Below, in pieces: positions 1 to 11,496 of a stretch of DNA of 64,000 nt. The DNA comes from Xanthostigma xanthostigma (taxonomy: Eukaryota > Arthropoda > Insecta > Raphidioptera > Raphidiidae). The stretch covers positions 79,458,948-79,522,947 of the forward strand of contig OY754464.1 of assembly GCA_963575645.1 (NCBI GenBank). The letters run 5' to 3'. A model generated the notes under the pieces. That model was not told the DNA's origin, made no database searches, and saw only the letters and a list, made by a program, of their open reading frames with translations. How positions within the stretch are numbered: position 1 is the stretch's first letter; every line of letters starts with the position of its first letter. The translations under genes were made by a program, and so were the position numbers.

Positions 1-659
1 TGATTGACTGACTGACTGACTGATCTATCAACGCACAATTCAAACCACTGAACACGGATAGGGCTGAAATTTGGCACACAGATAGTTATTAAGACGTAGG
101 CATCCGCTAAGAACGGATTTTTGAAAATTCAAACCCTAAAAGGGTGTAACGGGGGTTCAAAATTTGCATGGAGAAATCATATATCAATTCGAAAATACGT
201 AGGATTACTCCAAGCAACAAATAAATAAACACGTTTTTCATGCTTTTTCAAAAACAGCCCCTTCAGAAGGTGAAAAGAGGCAAATAGTTTAAAAATCAAC
301 ATGGGTGTCATTTTCAAGGTTTGTCAGGAGGTTGATCTCATGAATGTTATCAATTTTAAAATTTATTAGGAGGTCTACGTCGAGAAAGGAGTAACTATAC
401 CAAATAATGGGAATGCATCGGTGTTTCGTCTCATATATTTTATGTATATGTCACCGGGATATTGTCAAACTCGTGATATAATAATTTCACTTAGTGAAAT
501 TACAATATCACGACTCTTTTTCAATCGTGATATTGTAATTTCACTAGTGAAATTACAAAATCACGGATTTGACAATATCCCGGTGACATATACATAGGAT
601 CCATAATAATAAAATCTATTTTTATTTCAATCGCGTGCGAAGCCGCGGGTAACGGCTAG
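1..659 (+). mobile_element. Helitron-like element, 5' part outside or at the window edge
   Basis: It opens with TGATTGACTGACTGACTG and the head text common in lepidopteran interspersed repeats (ATCTATCAACGCACA, GAAATTTGGCACACAGATAG). It closes with a G+C-rich tail (TGCGAAGCCGCGGGTAACGG) and CTAG at 656-659, followed by T. The stretch 220-430 is repeated at 38,075-38,280, next to the same tail there. A palindromic MITE is inserted at 441-596. No coding. Helitron assignment rests on the CTAG/T end and is an inference. Confidence 0.6.
441..596. mobile_element. 156-bp palindromic MITE (copy 1)
   Basis: The ends are inverted copies beginning TATGTATATGTCACCGGG, followed by GATATTGTCAAA. The inside holds small palindromes of the form AATTTCACTAGTGAAATT, so the single strand could fold into a branched hairpin. 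The same core lies at the centre of the 3,130-3,816 palindrome. It interrupts the Helitron-like element 1-659, whose other copy (38,075-38,314) lacks it. Confidence 0.75.
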
Positions 660-1156
660 TTAAATAATAAAGCTCTAAAGTTATTAATATCAATAACCTA
701 ATTCCCAGAACCACTACAAATGTGTGCGTGCGTGTCAGCTGTCAAATAACCTTGAACCAATGACGCCAGATTTTAAAACTAAATATTCGCATAATGCATT
801 CGCGAATACTGATATTTGCATTCAAAAAATTTTTAAAAATTGACATTCGTTACATCACTACTGTATACTAGAGCTAAAACAAGCCAGCTATACGCGCCAT
901 ACATGAATTTTTTCTTCCCCCTCATTGTAGCTAAAGAAAACCAGTTTCAACAACATGCGGTCGGTTACACTCATTCCTGAAATCCCGTCCCCCCTCCTCT
1001 TTCGCCGCTACACTCATCTCATAAAGACTGAAGATGGTTTCTGTCGGAGAGCTTAAAAAGAAATTTGTTTCTATATATGTTTTGTTTCACTTTTTTGTGT
1101 GCTTAAGTATATCAACGGAGGGGATCCTTGACACGAATACATTTTGAATTTCAAAA
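660..1156. other. Unassigned A+T-rich stretch
   Basis: No gene, tandem repeat or element end was recognised here. It has a few simple motifs and some more G+C-rich text near 990-1,020, and is otherwise plain. Confidence 0.4.
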
Positions 1157-1437
1157 TCGAGCGATGTAGCGTAGTGGTGAGAGCACTAGACTCGCATTCG
1201 GGAGGTACTGGGCTCAAATCTCGACGAGGGCAGATGTGGCTGGGACTTTTTCCTGCTGCCTCTCGTCGAGAAACGGTAATTCCTGTACCGGCCATCTTGT
1301 TAGTTTCCTTTAACAATTCCAGATAAATATCGAAATGGTTCTCTTATTCAAGGTCATGGCCGAGTACCTGTCAAACTCCCATGCTCAAAATTTGCCTACC
1401 TTATTCTAATGTCCTAAAATTCTTTCATTCTTTCTGA
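1157..1437 (+). mobile_element. tRNA-derived SINE (copy 1)
   Basis: The head resembles a tRNA: a box A-like region (GTAGCGTAGTGGTGAGAGCA) and a box B-like region (GGGCTCAAATC, degenerate here and GGTTCGAATCCC in the copy at 13,671). The body follows with GCAGATGTGGCTGGGACTTT and CTGTACCGGCCATCTTGTT, then an ATTC-type tail near 1,420-1,437. Further copies or fragments are at 13,244-13,530, 13,671-13,931, 31,651-31,720, 38,722-38,942 and 51,861-51,919. Reading frames across the body are artefacts of the repeat. Confidence 0.85.
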
Positions 1438-1966
1438 AAAAATTGAGGTGGGAAACAAAAAAATTGCACAAGTAGTAAAAAAAAAGAGGGGTTTGGTTTT
1501 TTGCGAATATCTCAAAAACTATTGCAGATATCTGGAATCACAAAAAAGATTCTGAAAGAGTAGGAAATTTTCTACAAAAAAGTCCCATCTCCCGGAACAT
1601 TACTACCAACATTTCTAACTTTAATTTAGAGATGAAAATAGGGCTAAACATTTTTTCCCTATATTTTATACGATAAGCTAAAAGACACGAAAATACTGAA
1701 AATTATATAAAAAATAGAAAAACAGTTTTTCAGTCTCATTTTCACATCTAAATTAAAATTAGAAATATTGGTGGTAGAGTTACGGGAGATAGGACTTTTT
1801 TGTAGGAAATTTCCTGCTCTTTCAGAATCTTTTTTTGTGATTTCAGATATCTGCAATAGTCTTCAAGTCATTCACAAAAAAACAAACCCCTCCTTTTTCT
1901 TTTACAAAAATGTTTATAACTTTTGCAATTTTTTCGTCCCCACTTCAATTTTTTTTTCAAAAAGTT
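1434..1966. mobile_element. Foldback element next to the SINE tail
   Basis: The arms at about 1,434-1,640 and 1,740-1,966 are inverted copies with small differences. Examples are GAGGGGTTTG near 1,490 against CAAACCCCTC near 1,883, and CAGATATCTG in both arms. The spacer is about 100 bp and A+T-rich. The left end abuts the SINE tail, so the SINE 3' region may have been the target. No transposase. Confidence 0.7.
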
Positions 1967-2930
1967 TCTAGAAGTCATTCCGAATCGAATGACAACATGA
2001 TCATAATTTTCGGTGAAGGAGGACTGAATTCATCAAAAAGGGACTCATGTGCTTGTAGTGCTCCTCGAGCTCTTCACGACGACACCCGACTCAACGTCCT
2101 AGCTAAACGCGTCATCTTAAAACTTTACACAAACCTAATTCACGATTACCACGCGCGTGCGCCTACAGTCGTGCGATGAAGTCACGGATAAAACAATCCT
2201 GCGCGACGAACTCGTAAAGACACGCTCTACCCGTTGTGGGCTCAGCCATTGTTAACGCATTATTAATCTCGTAGTTATTAGCGATTCAAATCTGACGATA
2301 TTTTGTAACACAATAAAGTTCGACGGCTATCACTACCCAATAAGCGAATAGATGTTTTCACGTGAAAAACAAAACATTGTTGGTTTATTGCATCTTTTGT
2401 CAAATCGATAACGAAGCCCTCTTGAAATACAAGAAGGTTCAGATCCAAGTATTTGATTCCACTTATAAGCAATTCTTTTGTTCTTTCATTCGTATTTTAT
2501 TCGCGTGTGTAAATATCATATGAGCTTACATTAGTCTAGAGCTTCCTGGAACACTATGATAATATTACAAGCTGTTGTCGAATATCGCGCGTTTTTAAGA
2601 TGGCAATATCGCGAAGTCAAATTCACAATAAAGAGGGTATTTTTGCACGGAAAAAATCGCGTTGATATTTCCGGAGCTTTCTATGATTGTTAAACACAAA
2701 GGCAATTGCATTTTTTTCGGCGGTTGGTCTTATGTCAATGGTAAATATCCAAAATATTGTAACAAAACTGCTCTTGGTTGTCGTGGTGAATATTTATTTA
2801 CAACAATAAAATGTTAACAAAACAAACTAAAAGTGCTTCTCTTAATAGTGAAAATGAAATGGAAATAATGTAACAAACAAAACAACAACTTCTAAGTAAT
2901 AAAAATAATACAAATTATATTAATTATTAA
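1967..2930. other. Unassigned region
   Basis: No family was recognised. The segment 2,000-2,250 is somewhat richer in G+C and has no duplicate in the window. Short reading frames show no recognisable domain. Confidence 0.4.
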
Positions 2931-3968
2931 TCTATAGTAATATATAAAGCTGAAGAGTTTGTTTGTTTGTTTGGTTGAACGCACTAATCTCAGGAACTAC
3001 TGGTTCGAATTGAAAAAAGAATTTTCTGTTGGATAGCCCATTTATGGAGGAAGGCTATAGGCTATATAATATCACGCTACGACCAATAGTAGCGGAGCAT
3101 CAATGAAAAATTTTGCGAAATGTATCTCAAAAGGACCCCGCACGGAACATATGGGAATCGGCCCTCGGTTAAAATCTTCCATACTCGGGGATATTATCCA
3201 AAAATCGACGCTGATCAAAAGTCTCCATGGGCACGAAGTCCGGAAGTGCGATCCCGGGGAGTTATTATTATTTTGATGCAATAAAAGTAGGTATACTTTT
3301 ATTGCAATCAAAATAGGGAAAATGAGCAAATGCACCCGTCTCCTTGTGATATTCTATTATAGACATATCTACATCACATAGAGATATATCATATACAGTA
3401 TATATGTCGCCGGGATATTGTCAAATCCGTGATTTTGTAATTTCACTAGTGAAATTACAATATCACGATTGACAAAGATTCGTGATATTATAATTTCACT
3501 AAGTGAAATTATAATATCACGGGTTTGACAATATCCCGGCGACATATATACTGTATATGATATATCTCTATGTGATGTAGATATGTCTATAATAGAATAT
3601 CACAAGGAGACGGGTGCATTTGCTCATTTTCCCTATTTTGATTGCAATAAAAGTATACTTTTATTGCAATCAAAATAATAATAACTCCCCGGGATCGCAT
3701 TTCCGGACTTCGTGCCCATGGAGACTTTTGATCAGCGTCGATTTTTGGATAATATCCCCGAGTATGGAAGATTTTAACCGAGGGCCGATTCCCATATGTT
3801 CCGTGCGGGGTCCTTTGTCCGTCCGACAAAAACTTTTGAACGGTAACTCCGATCATCATGAAATTTGGACACAACATTCATCTCGGTAAACTAAGATGAA
3901 TGTGCGCACTCATGTCCCTACCCTCCATTCGTTCTTTTGCACCCGGGTGAAACCGGGCGGGATGCTAG
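2931..3968 (+). mobile_element. Lep1-type non-autonomous Helitron with palindrome insertion
   Basis: The 5' end is TC (2,931) after A, then TATAAAGCTGAAGAGTTTG. The 3' end has the hairpin CCCGGGTGAAACCGGG and CTAG at 3,965-3,968 followed by T. Insertion between A and T without target duplication, and the 3' hairpin plus CTAG, are Helitron hallmarks. Other copies: 25,974-26,322, 36,137-36,689, 45,964-46,575 and 50,187-50,580. The body is interrupted at 3,130-3,816 by a near-perfect palindrome. No Rep/helicase coding. Confidence 0.85.
3130..3816. repeat. 687-bp near-perfect palindrome (foldback insertion)
   Basis: The left arm (AAAGGACCCCGCACGGAACA) is reversed at the right end (TGTTCCGTGCGGGGTCCTTT). 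The two arms match over about 330 bp each with a few small indels, and the centre is near 3,473. The central part is the MITE core also seen at 441-596. Each arm also contains its own palindrome built on AAAAGTATACTTTT. The uninterrupted Helitron at 26,150-26,190 supplies the empty site. Confidence 0.85.
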
Positions 3969-5036
3969 TCTAATATAAACATGAAAAAATCTTACCCATA
4001 TGATATGGCAATATACTTTTGATATCACTCACCTGAAAAAGAAGAAAAATACAATTAGATAAAATACGCATAGATACAAAAAAAAATTTTGAAAAAATCA
4101 AACAGCCAGAAGATTCTTAACTCATTTCAATCATGCAAAATATGAAGTAGAGCATCAGAGAAATGTAACAATCATCAAATTTCATAAATAATTTAAAAAT
4201 CGCAAGAGGGGTCAAGTGTTTATGTGATCCCAATGTTTGGTATAGAGATGGTGAAGTGGTGGTCAGATCAAAAACGTTGGATTCGTTTGATGTGGATGGC
4301 AGTAATATATATACTGAATGGTTAATAGTGCACGGTTCACAGAAAATTCCTGTAGTCCATTTTCCTGTAAGTTATGTTTTCTAAAGAAATATCAGCGTTT
4401 TTTTATAGGTATTTTGCCTAGTAATAACTAATCATTTTCCGATTTTTTTCTGCACGTTGGTTCCGCCATAACTCAAGTCAGTAATCCGATTTAATTGAAA
4501 TTTGGTACACATGTTTCAATTTTATCATTTTAATAAATTTTCTGGATTGAATTTGAAACTAATTTACTAAAAAATACAATGTTAATATGGAAAAAATGAT
4601 TATTCATCAAGAATTTTGTAGGTCATATTTAAATATTGTTAGTGGTAGTTTTGTTCCAGAAATATGTATTGACGGAAATTAAATTGTTTTAGGAACAATT
4701 GAAAAAATAAGCTTTACCAGAGTATAGTTCGTGCCCGACGTTTCGAAAATTATATTATGTCCTGAGGATGTAAATATAATTTTCGAAAATAATAAAAGCG
4801 TATTAAAATTGCCGTTCTGATTTTGGGGCAACATGTCCGGCTAAAATATATAATGTCGAGTCCGGCTTTTCAATTTTTGAGCCTGGGAACCCTAACTGCG
4901 TATTAAGGAGATATAGGTATTTATACAGAAACATACACACCAACACACACGGCGTAAACTTGAAGTGTTTTGCACCTCCTTTAGCTAACGACACTGTCTA
5001 TGTAAACTGTATATCCTATAACCGTACTTAAATAAT
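3969..5036. other. Unassigned A+T-rich region
   Basis: No recognised element and no supportable gene. Poly-A and poly-T runs only. Confidence 0.4.
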
Positions 5037-5588
5037 ATATACAGAATGATTCTAAAGTTGACGTTATCCTTTCACCAGCGAATAGGGCTTCAACAAATAA
5101 GACTTTTTTTCCTTTGGCGCTTTTCCGAAATATCAACATCAACGGAGATACAGGGTGTCAAAGTATTATTTAAAAAATTAAAATTTATTAATAACTGCCA
5201 AACCACTTGAACTATTTAAGAAAAAGTTTGTAGGTGTCAATAGCTACGTGGGAGGGAAATTCTTCAATAAATAAAATATTTTTGGGTTGACCAGTGGCGC
5301 TTGTAGAAAAAAATTGTTTTATATTTTTAAGAAAAAAAATAGTACGCCACTGATTTTTCTAAAAATAAAAATTGTGATTGAATTCCTTGTTCAATTCTAA
5401 TAAGAAAAGCTTTTTTATTATTTTTTTGTACGGCGCACCGTTTTCGAGTAAAAAAATAAAAACTTTGACACCCTGTATCTCCGTTGATGTTGATATTTCG
5501 AAAAAGCGCCAAAGGAAAAAAAATCTTATTTGTTGAAGCCCTATTCGCTGGTGAAAGGATAACGTCAACTTTGGAATCATCCTGTATA
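5037..5588. mobile_element. MITE with about 130-bp terminal inverted repeats
   Basis: The ends read ATATACAG(A/G)ATGATTC, then AAAGTTGACGTTATCCTTTC, in both orientations. The arms are 5,037-5,165 and 5,463-5,588, and both include TATCTCCGTTGATG or its complement. The spacer is about 300 bp and A+T-rich. No transposase is present and no clear target duplication was identified. Confidence 0.8.
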
Positions 5589-6065
5589 TCTATGTAATAT
5601 GTAGTATGTGGAAAACGAAATTGTAGGGTTAGCCAAATATTTATTGACGACTAGTAAGACGGTTTTTCATTTTACCTTATATGAAATAAATAGGGGGAAG
5701 TCGTGCAAAAATTTGAGATTTTGATGAATATGGCTTTTCAAGTGCCCTAAAATCAAAAAAATGCTTTCTAAAAATGTATTAATATTAACTCTTTATTTTT
5801 TTTAAGGTCACCACTAGTCACAGTTACGCCTAGTATCAATTCTTATTTTTTTTTGATAATAAATCGAATATATTTCAATTAATGAAACTTTTATCAACTG
5901 GGAAGCGGGGTCTTGTAAGTCGTAATAGAGGCACCATAGAAACACCAGCCAAACAATTGAATGTTCTTTATTATTAAAAAATAGTTCAAAATATAAATTG
6001 GTGCTAGGTTCTATGAGCCAAGCTGTTGGTGGCCTTAAAAAATAAAATTTAAGTTGGCACGCCTT
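5589..6065. other. Unassigned region
   Basis: A+T-rich sequence leading into the 89-bp tandem array. No gene recognised. Confidence 0.4.
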
Positions 6066-6425
6066 TGAAAAAAGTGAACACACCCCATTAAAACAATTGT
6101 TAATTGTTATTGTTGCAAAACTTAACCTCTATGTTTCGAAACATCTGAATATCTTGTCTTTGAAAAAAGTGAACACAGAAAACTATTGTTAATTGTTATT
6201 GTACAAAACTTAACCTCAATGTTTCGAAACATCTGAATATCTTGTCTTTGAAAAAAGTGAACACACACAACTTTTGTTAATTGTTGTAGTTGCAAAACTT
6301 AACGTCAATGTTTCAAAACATCTGAATATCTTGTCTTTGAAAAAAGTGAACACACACAACTATTGTTAATTGTTATTGTTGCAAAACTTAACCTCAATGT
6401 TTTGAAACATCTGAATATCTTATCT
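6066..6425. repeat. Tandem array, about 89-bp unit, 4 copies
   Basis: TGAAAAAAGTGAACAC recurs at 6,066, 6,161, 6,249 and 6,338. Each is followed by (T)GTTAATTGTTATTGT, CAAAACTTAACC, then ATGTTTCGAAACATCTGAAT. The segment GTTTCGAAACATC is itself a short dyad. Spacing is 95, 88 and 89 bp. Confidence 0.85.
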
Positions 6426-7010
6426 GCAGGCGTTACTTTGTCTTTATTTAAAGTAGACGAAGTTATGTATTAACTTGCTCAAATAAAAAAAACAAAATAA
6501 TGTAAAACCCTACGTCGAACAAAAGAAAACTTCATACAAACACATAGATACAAACGTATAGTAACATCAGAGCAAGGAATTTTAATTGAAAATCCTCAGG
6601 AAACAAGGACGAGGCTCCATTCATTGCAACTACATAATATATCTGTACAATCAGCACATATACTCCTACCTGAAAGGACGACCAAAATGCGTATTAAATA
6701 ACAATTTACGTTAATTTGTCAAAGCTTGTTAGTTCTGAACTGTAGTACATGTTCAAGCGGTAAATTCGAAATACTATCTATATTTCACCATAAGGGCCGA
6801 AAATTTTGCCATAATACCCGAGGCGCACATCTTACTTTCTTTTAAAGAGTTTCGAGGAGATTCTCTTTTTCAAAGAGCATCTTCTTCGAGAAAGTTACTT
6901 GTAAATCTGTATACTCTCTTGCAGAAGTTTTGAGGAAGATCGTTTACGAAGTACCTTCAAGAGAATTTTTCCAGTACATCTGATTATTACGTAGAGTAGA
7001 GAGAGTTATC
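6426..7010. other. Unassigned, grading into degenerate satellite
   Basis: The first part is unassigned. From about 6,840 there are motifs (GAGATTCTCTT, AAGAAGATG-like) that resemble decayed units of the 172-bp array that follows. Confidence 0.35.
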
Positions 7011-7945
7011 TCTTTCCCCACGGAACATCTTCCTTATCCGTGAAAGAAGTTCTTTAAGAAGCCGTTCCTTACGAGATTCTCTTCCAAACTCTATGTAAGA
7101 ACTTCCTTACGTAAAGTTTCGAAAAGAAATTCCAAGGTAGCGCCTTTTTAGCAATCTTTTCTAGATTGTGTATTATTACATTGTGTCGCGGGTTATCTCT
7201 TTCCCACGGAACATTTTTCTTATCCGTGTAAGAAGTTCTTTACACTGGGTCCGTATTTCTTCCGACCCTATGTCGGAACATTCTCCTTATCCATGTAAGA
7301 AGGTCTTTAAAGCGCTCCTTGCGAGATTCTCTTCCAAACTTCTATGTAAGAACTTATGTAAAGTTTAGAAGAGAAATTTCTAAGTAGCGCCATTTTAAAA
7401 TCTTATGTCATTGGATCCGTATTTCTTCCGATCCTATGTCAGAACATCCTCCTTATCCTTGTAAGAAGTTCTTTAAGGCGCTCCTTGTGAGATTCTCTTC
7501 TAAACTCCTATGTAAGAACTTTCTTAGGTACAGTTTAGAAAAGAAATTCCTAGGTAGCGCCTTTTTATAAATCTCACCTACATTGGATCCGTATTTCTTC
7601 CGACCCTACATCGGAACATCCTCCTTATCCATGTAAGAAGTTCTTTAAGGCGCTCCTTGCGAGATTCTCTTCCAAACTCCTATGTAAGAACTTTCTTAGG
7701 TAAAGTTTAGAAAAGAAATTTCTAGGTAGCGCCTTTTTATAAATCTCACCTACATTGGATCCGTATTTCTTCCGACCCTACATCGGAACATCCTCCTTAT
7801 CCATGTAAGAAGTTCTTTAAGGCGCTCCTTGCGAGATTCTCTTCCAAACTCCTATGCAAAAACTTTCTTAGGTAAAGTTTAGAAGAGAAATTCCTAGACA
7901 TTTCTTACGACCAGATGTCGGCTGAAATACGGATCCAATATGGGA
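7011..7945. repeat. Satellite-like tandem array, about 172-bp unit
   Basis: The motif TTGGATCCGTATTTCTTCCG occurs at 7,411, 7,583 and 7,755 (172-bp period), with a diverged copy at about 7,245. Each unit also contains TTATCC(A/G)TGTAAGAAG, GCGAGATTCTCTTCC and GGTAGCGCC. Units upstream of 7,245 are more diverged. At the right edge, 7,909-7,940 carries the head of the unit in reverse (GAAATACGGATCCAA), so the array ends in an inverted fragment. Confidence 0.85.
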
Positions 7946-8436
7946 GCAGTCTAACAAGGGGATAAGAAAAACAGCAGTCGAAGAAGACGCTGCGAGGATA
8001 AGAGATTTAAATTTAATCCAATGCCAGAGAGTTGAACAGCCCTGCGCCTTGTTCGTGGAACTTAACAACCTGTGCCTTTATGCACGTATGTAGGTTTAGC
8101 CGAGCCCTCTGAAAGAGAAATACTCGGAATGGAAAAACAAGCTTTTCAAAATGCGAACACTCGCGCTTGTCGCAGTTTGTCATCCTCTTTATTTGTTATA
8201 CTGTCTGTGAAAACCATCCACACACTAAGGCGGAAAGTGTATAAGCAAAGTTGGGTACACTCACTGTCAAAAAGGGCAAATACACTTCTAAATGTGTCGT
8301 CACAAAATCTAGATTCGAAGAGTGACCTTCGATAGTTTAACAACCTTATTTTGGTGTTTGCGTTGTGGATATTTTAGAAGTTCTAACGAATTACCAACGA
8401 TGTCTAAATTGAACCTGATGTAAATTCGTCGACCTG
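7946..8436. other. Unassigned region
   Basis: Overlapping short reading frames on both strands with no recognisable domain. No repeats seen. Confidence 0.35.
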
Positions 8437-8540
8437 GCGAGAGAGAGCATATATCGGCGGTCGGCTGAGTTGAAGCGTGCTGCGTTGCGATTGGTTTTCG
8501 CAAGGCTCAGTCGGTCGCCGATATACGCTCTCTCTCTCGC
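8437..8540. repeat. G+C-rich inverted repeat (hairpin)
   Basis: The left arm 8,437-8,469 (GCGAGAGAGAGCATATATCG, then GCGGTCGGCTGAG) is answered at 8,506-8,540 (CTCAGTCGGTCGCCGATATA, then CGCTCTCTCTCTCGC). The arms are 33-35 bp around a loop of about 36 bp. It is single in this window. Confidence 0.75.
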
Positions 8541-8639
8541 ACTTCAACCTACGGTGTTGAAACCGCCTGGTAACATTTAGACTTGACTAAATGATCTGGA
8601 TTAATAATTACCATTTCAACCCACTGAATGATAAAAGTT

Positions 8640-9103
8640 TAGGTCAAAAATCACATTTCAAAATTTGACAAAATCTTTTCGTTTTAAGGTCCCCCGAATC
8701 CAAATAGCATATCTTTCGAAAAACTCTGTGCGTCTGTTTGTCTGTGAGCGCAATACAGGTCAAACGAAGGAGCGGATTCAAACCAAATTTTGGGAGAATG
8801 TTCGGTATGCAAATATGAAGAGCCTTATTGTTTTTGGGGAAAAATCGACGCATGCGCAGAAGAGATATATAATATTATATAATAATGGTATACTTTTCAT
8901 AACGACTTATTATTCTATTTATTTTTCAAGAAAGTTTCGTTAAAAAAAATTTTTTCCAAACTTTATAGTTTCGGAAATATTTTGAAAATTAAAAAAAAAT
9001 CAGCGGTTCTTCCGCTTTGTAGTTCTGTCAGAAGTAAACTGGTTAAGCATGCTTTGATTAATTTTTAGTTATGGCAACGAATAGCAAATATCATATTGAA
9101 TAC
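8640..9103 (+). repeat. Interspersed repeat family F (copy 1)
   Basis: Hallmarks are GGTCAAAAATCAC, CATGCGCAGAAGAGATATAT, GGATTCAAACCAAATTTTGG and, at the far end, TTATGGCAACGAATAGCAAA. Other copies: 17,178-17,678 (-), 29,898-30,410 (-) and 30,890-31,360 (+). Pieces also occur in 60,240-60,530. Open frames over it recur in every copy, but they differ in frame and carry no domain, so I treat it as non-coding. Confidence 0.7.
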
Positions 9104-9270
9104 TAGCCATTACCCGCGTCACCTCACGTAATATCAGAAATGTTATTCTCGTTATTATACTATATCAAATGTAAATATTTTAGAAGTTGGAATGGTTCCG
9201 TCGCCCAATTGACTGAAATTTTTCAGTTTGTCGCAGTCGACATTGTAACGACTACTATCGCTGTATTAAA
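9104..9270 (-). mobile_element. Helitron-like end fragment (family G)
   Basis: It starts with CTAG preceded by A, then CCATTACCCGCGTCACC, the reverse of the end at 29,875-29,897. It is followed by ATATCAGAAATGTTATT and CGCCCAATTGACTGAAATTT, shared with 29,310-29,405. It lies directly beside family F here and at 29,897. Confidence 0.6.
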
Positions 9271-9547
9271 ATCCGTAATTCATTTGCAAGCGGTCGATCG
9301 CTACCAACACGTAAATGAGAACTTTTCCGATCAACACGTAACATATTATGGCACCAATACACGTGCGGTACTGTACCATTGACTTATAGAATGCGCTGGA
9401 AAAATTCGCTATTTTATAAGCGAGTTGAAATAAGATAGCGTACGATTTATATAGGTCCTTTTCTAAGAAAATTAGAGTAATAAGATATTACACCACAAGG
9501 GCAGAGAGTTTGATATTTTTGCACTGCGCGCCATAATGCCTGAGGAG

Positions 9548-10757
9548 TATTCACCATTTGTCAATGCTAGAATCGTACCACGCGGAATTAGTGAATACTC
9601 ACAATATGAATTAGTGAATATAAAAATTCACTAATTATATATGTAAGTGAATATAAAAGTTCACTAATTATATAAGTGACCATTAAATGTCATCTGACAT
9701 CAACAATTTTTTGATTAGAGATTTTTTTAAAATCTTTATTCATTCGTTACTTTCACTAGTATAATTAAATTTTATATTTTTATTCAACTCATGCGCGCTA
9801 TTCATGTTTTATCATGCCTAAAAACCGGACCCTAAATAGCCATTTACCGACTGGTGACAATTACTTGTCATAACTCAATGAAAATTCCTACTAGCTCGGC
9901 CATTGTGGAGTAATGAAAATAAACGTAACTATTTTCTGAGTCGTAACGAAATAGTAGGTAACAACAACTCCGTCGTTACCCATTGAGGCTAAAATTGAGA
10001 GGCCGAATGTTTTCGACATGGAGTTTAGGTATTCATAACCGGCTAACCTCAAACCAAAACATTGAATCGTGCTGTTTGGTGCTGTTAGTATTGACAGTTT
10101 TTTTATAAAGAAATAAATAGATATTTACAACATCTCATTAATAACAATAAATAAAACATGAATAACGCGCAATTGTTGCATATGGGCGTAACGTGTAGGC
10201 TAAGTCATGACCTGTCAGCGCGATGAATGACTTAGACTACTAGTTACGCCAATAACTATTACAAGTCGAATAAAAATTGAATGCAAAATAAGGAATTAGA
10301 AAATTAGCGCCAAAAAAACATAACCTTAATTCATTGTTAATTATGATCCTATGTCATTGACCATAATTTAAAATCGGTAAAAAACAATAGTATACACGCA
10401 ATGCTTCACTCTGAATCTATGAAAATATATTTACAATAATCTAATTAACTTGTTTATTGATCGGTTTACAAGGTACTTGCTATAGAACGATCTACATTCT
10501 ACATCTATAGTAGTTGTGTAGAGGCGCCACAAGCGACACGTATAAAATCAGAGGTTTCACTATTCTGACAGTGAATTTTACTTGAATCCACTATTCCGGA
10601 AGTGAATCAGAAGTCACTATTTAAAATAGTGACATTTTTACTATTTCAGTTTTAGAGAGTAAATTAATTAGTAAAAATTCACTAATTTCTTGTAAAAATT
10701 ATCAAGTACAACTTCACTTACACAATTAGTAAAAATTTCACTAATTCATGTTTAGAG
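9548..10757 (-). mobile_element. TTCACTA-rich TIR element, family H (copy 1, outer end lost)
   Basis: It is an inverted copy of 11,497-12,381, with shared text such as CAATGCTAGAATCGTACCAC, GATCCTATGTCATTGACCAT and GAGGCGCCACAAGCGACACG. The inner end is TTCATGTTTAGAG. Subterminal regions are packed with TTCACTAAT/ATTAGTGAA motifs. A separate piece of about 480 bp (9,786-10,262) is absent from the other copies and has its own inverted ends (CATGAATA(G/A)CGCGC). Confidence 0.75.
9786..10262. mobile_element. Insertion with short inverted ends in family H copy 1
   Basis: The sequence between TATTCAA and CAAGTCGAATAAAAATTG is missing from the copies at 11,497 and 55,656. ATGCGCGCTATTCATGTTTT near the left is answered by AAAACATGAATAACGCGCAA near 10,155-10,175. 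It contains the Y-shaped motif GACTTAG/CTAAGTC. Precise borders are uncertain. Confidence 0.5.
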
Positions 10758-11496
10758 TTTTTACCGCACTGGTGCGAAACGGGTCACTTTACATGCTTGT
10801 ATAGTAAAAAAACATGCAAACAGTTTTGTAGGTTAGGATTTTAATCCATTCTCTGGGTCAATAGCGTCCGCCGCCACATACGGGTATACCTACAGTGTTG
10901 AAGCACATAAATATGTTTTATTAGGGTGATCGATACTACAGTAGGTACCCAAGTGGTCGACTATATAAATGCGATATAAATGTTTATTTTATTACATTCA
11001 TTCCATTTAAATTTACTCACTTAACATGTTAATTCGTATATACGCTATCTGTCTATAGATATAGTCGAAATACGAAACCTAAATCAATAGAGCTGCAAAC
11101 ATGCCAAACCTGATAAAACCATTTTTTTAGTTTTTGAGTTATATATTACTTTTGGTGAGCTTTATCGATCTGTGTATTCAGAATGAAGTTAAACCTGACA
11201 AATCCCATAAAAACTTTCAATCAAAACCTGATAAATCCAAGAATCATGCAAGTTAAAAGAAAAAATTCGTTTTGTGTTTACCAATTACCACATAGCGTAT
11301 AGGTATTGTTATATAATAATATTATGTTTGTATTTTACTGTTTATGATTTTTATATTAAATTTTACTTCTTAAACAACTTTTAAGAATTAATAAGAAAAA
11401 ATTTGCAGGTTTGTGGACACGATATCTAATATATACCTACTTTTAAGAATTTTTATATACTGTTTTTATTTTGCAAATGTACTTTTTTCTGCTTTT
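10758..11496. other. Spacer between inverted family H copies
   Basis: A+T-rich sequence with no gene or family recognised. It separates two oppositely oriented family H elements, so the whole 9,548-12,381 block could pair as a long stem. Confidence 0.4.

Noticed and set aside
1144..1326. Open frames over the SINE at 1.1, 13.3 and 38.8 kb that look alike at protein level
   Set aside because: The similarity comes from the SINE body itself. Frames occur on both strands and break at different places, with no host gene structure.
6066..7945. CRISPR array
   Set aside because: The units are adjacent tandem repeats without unique spacers, in a eukaryotic setting.
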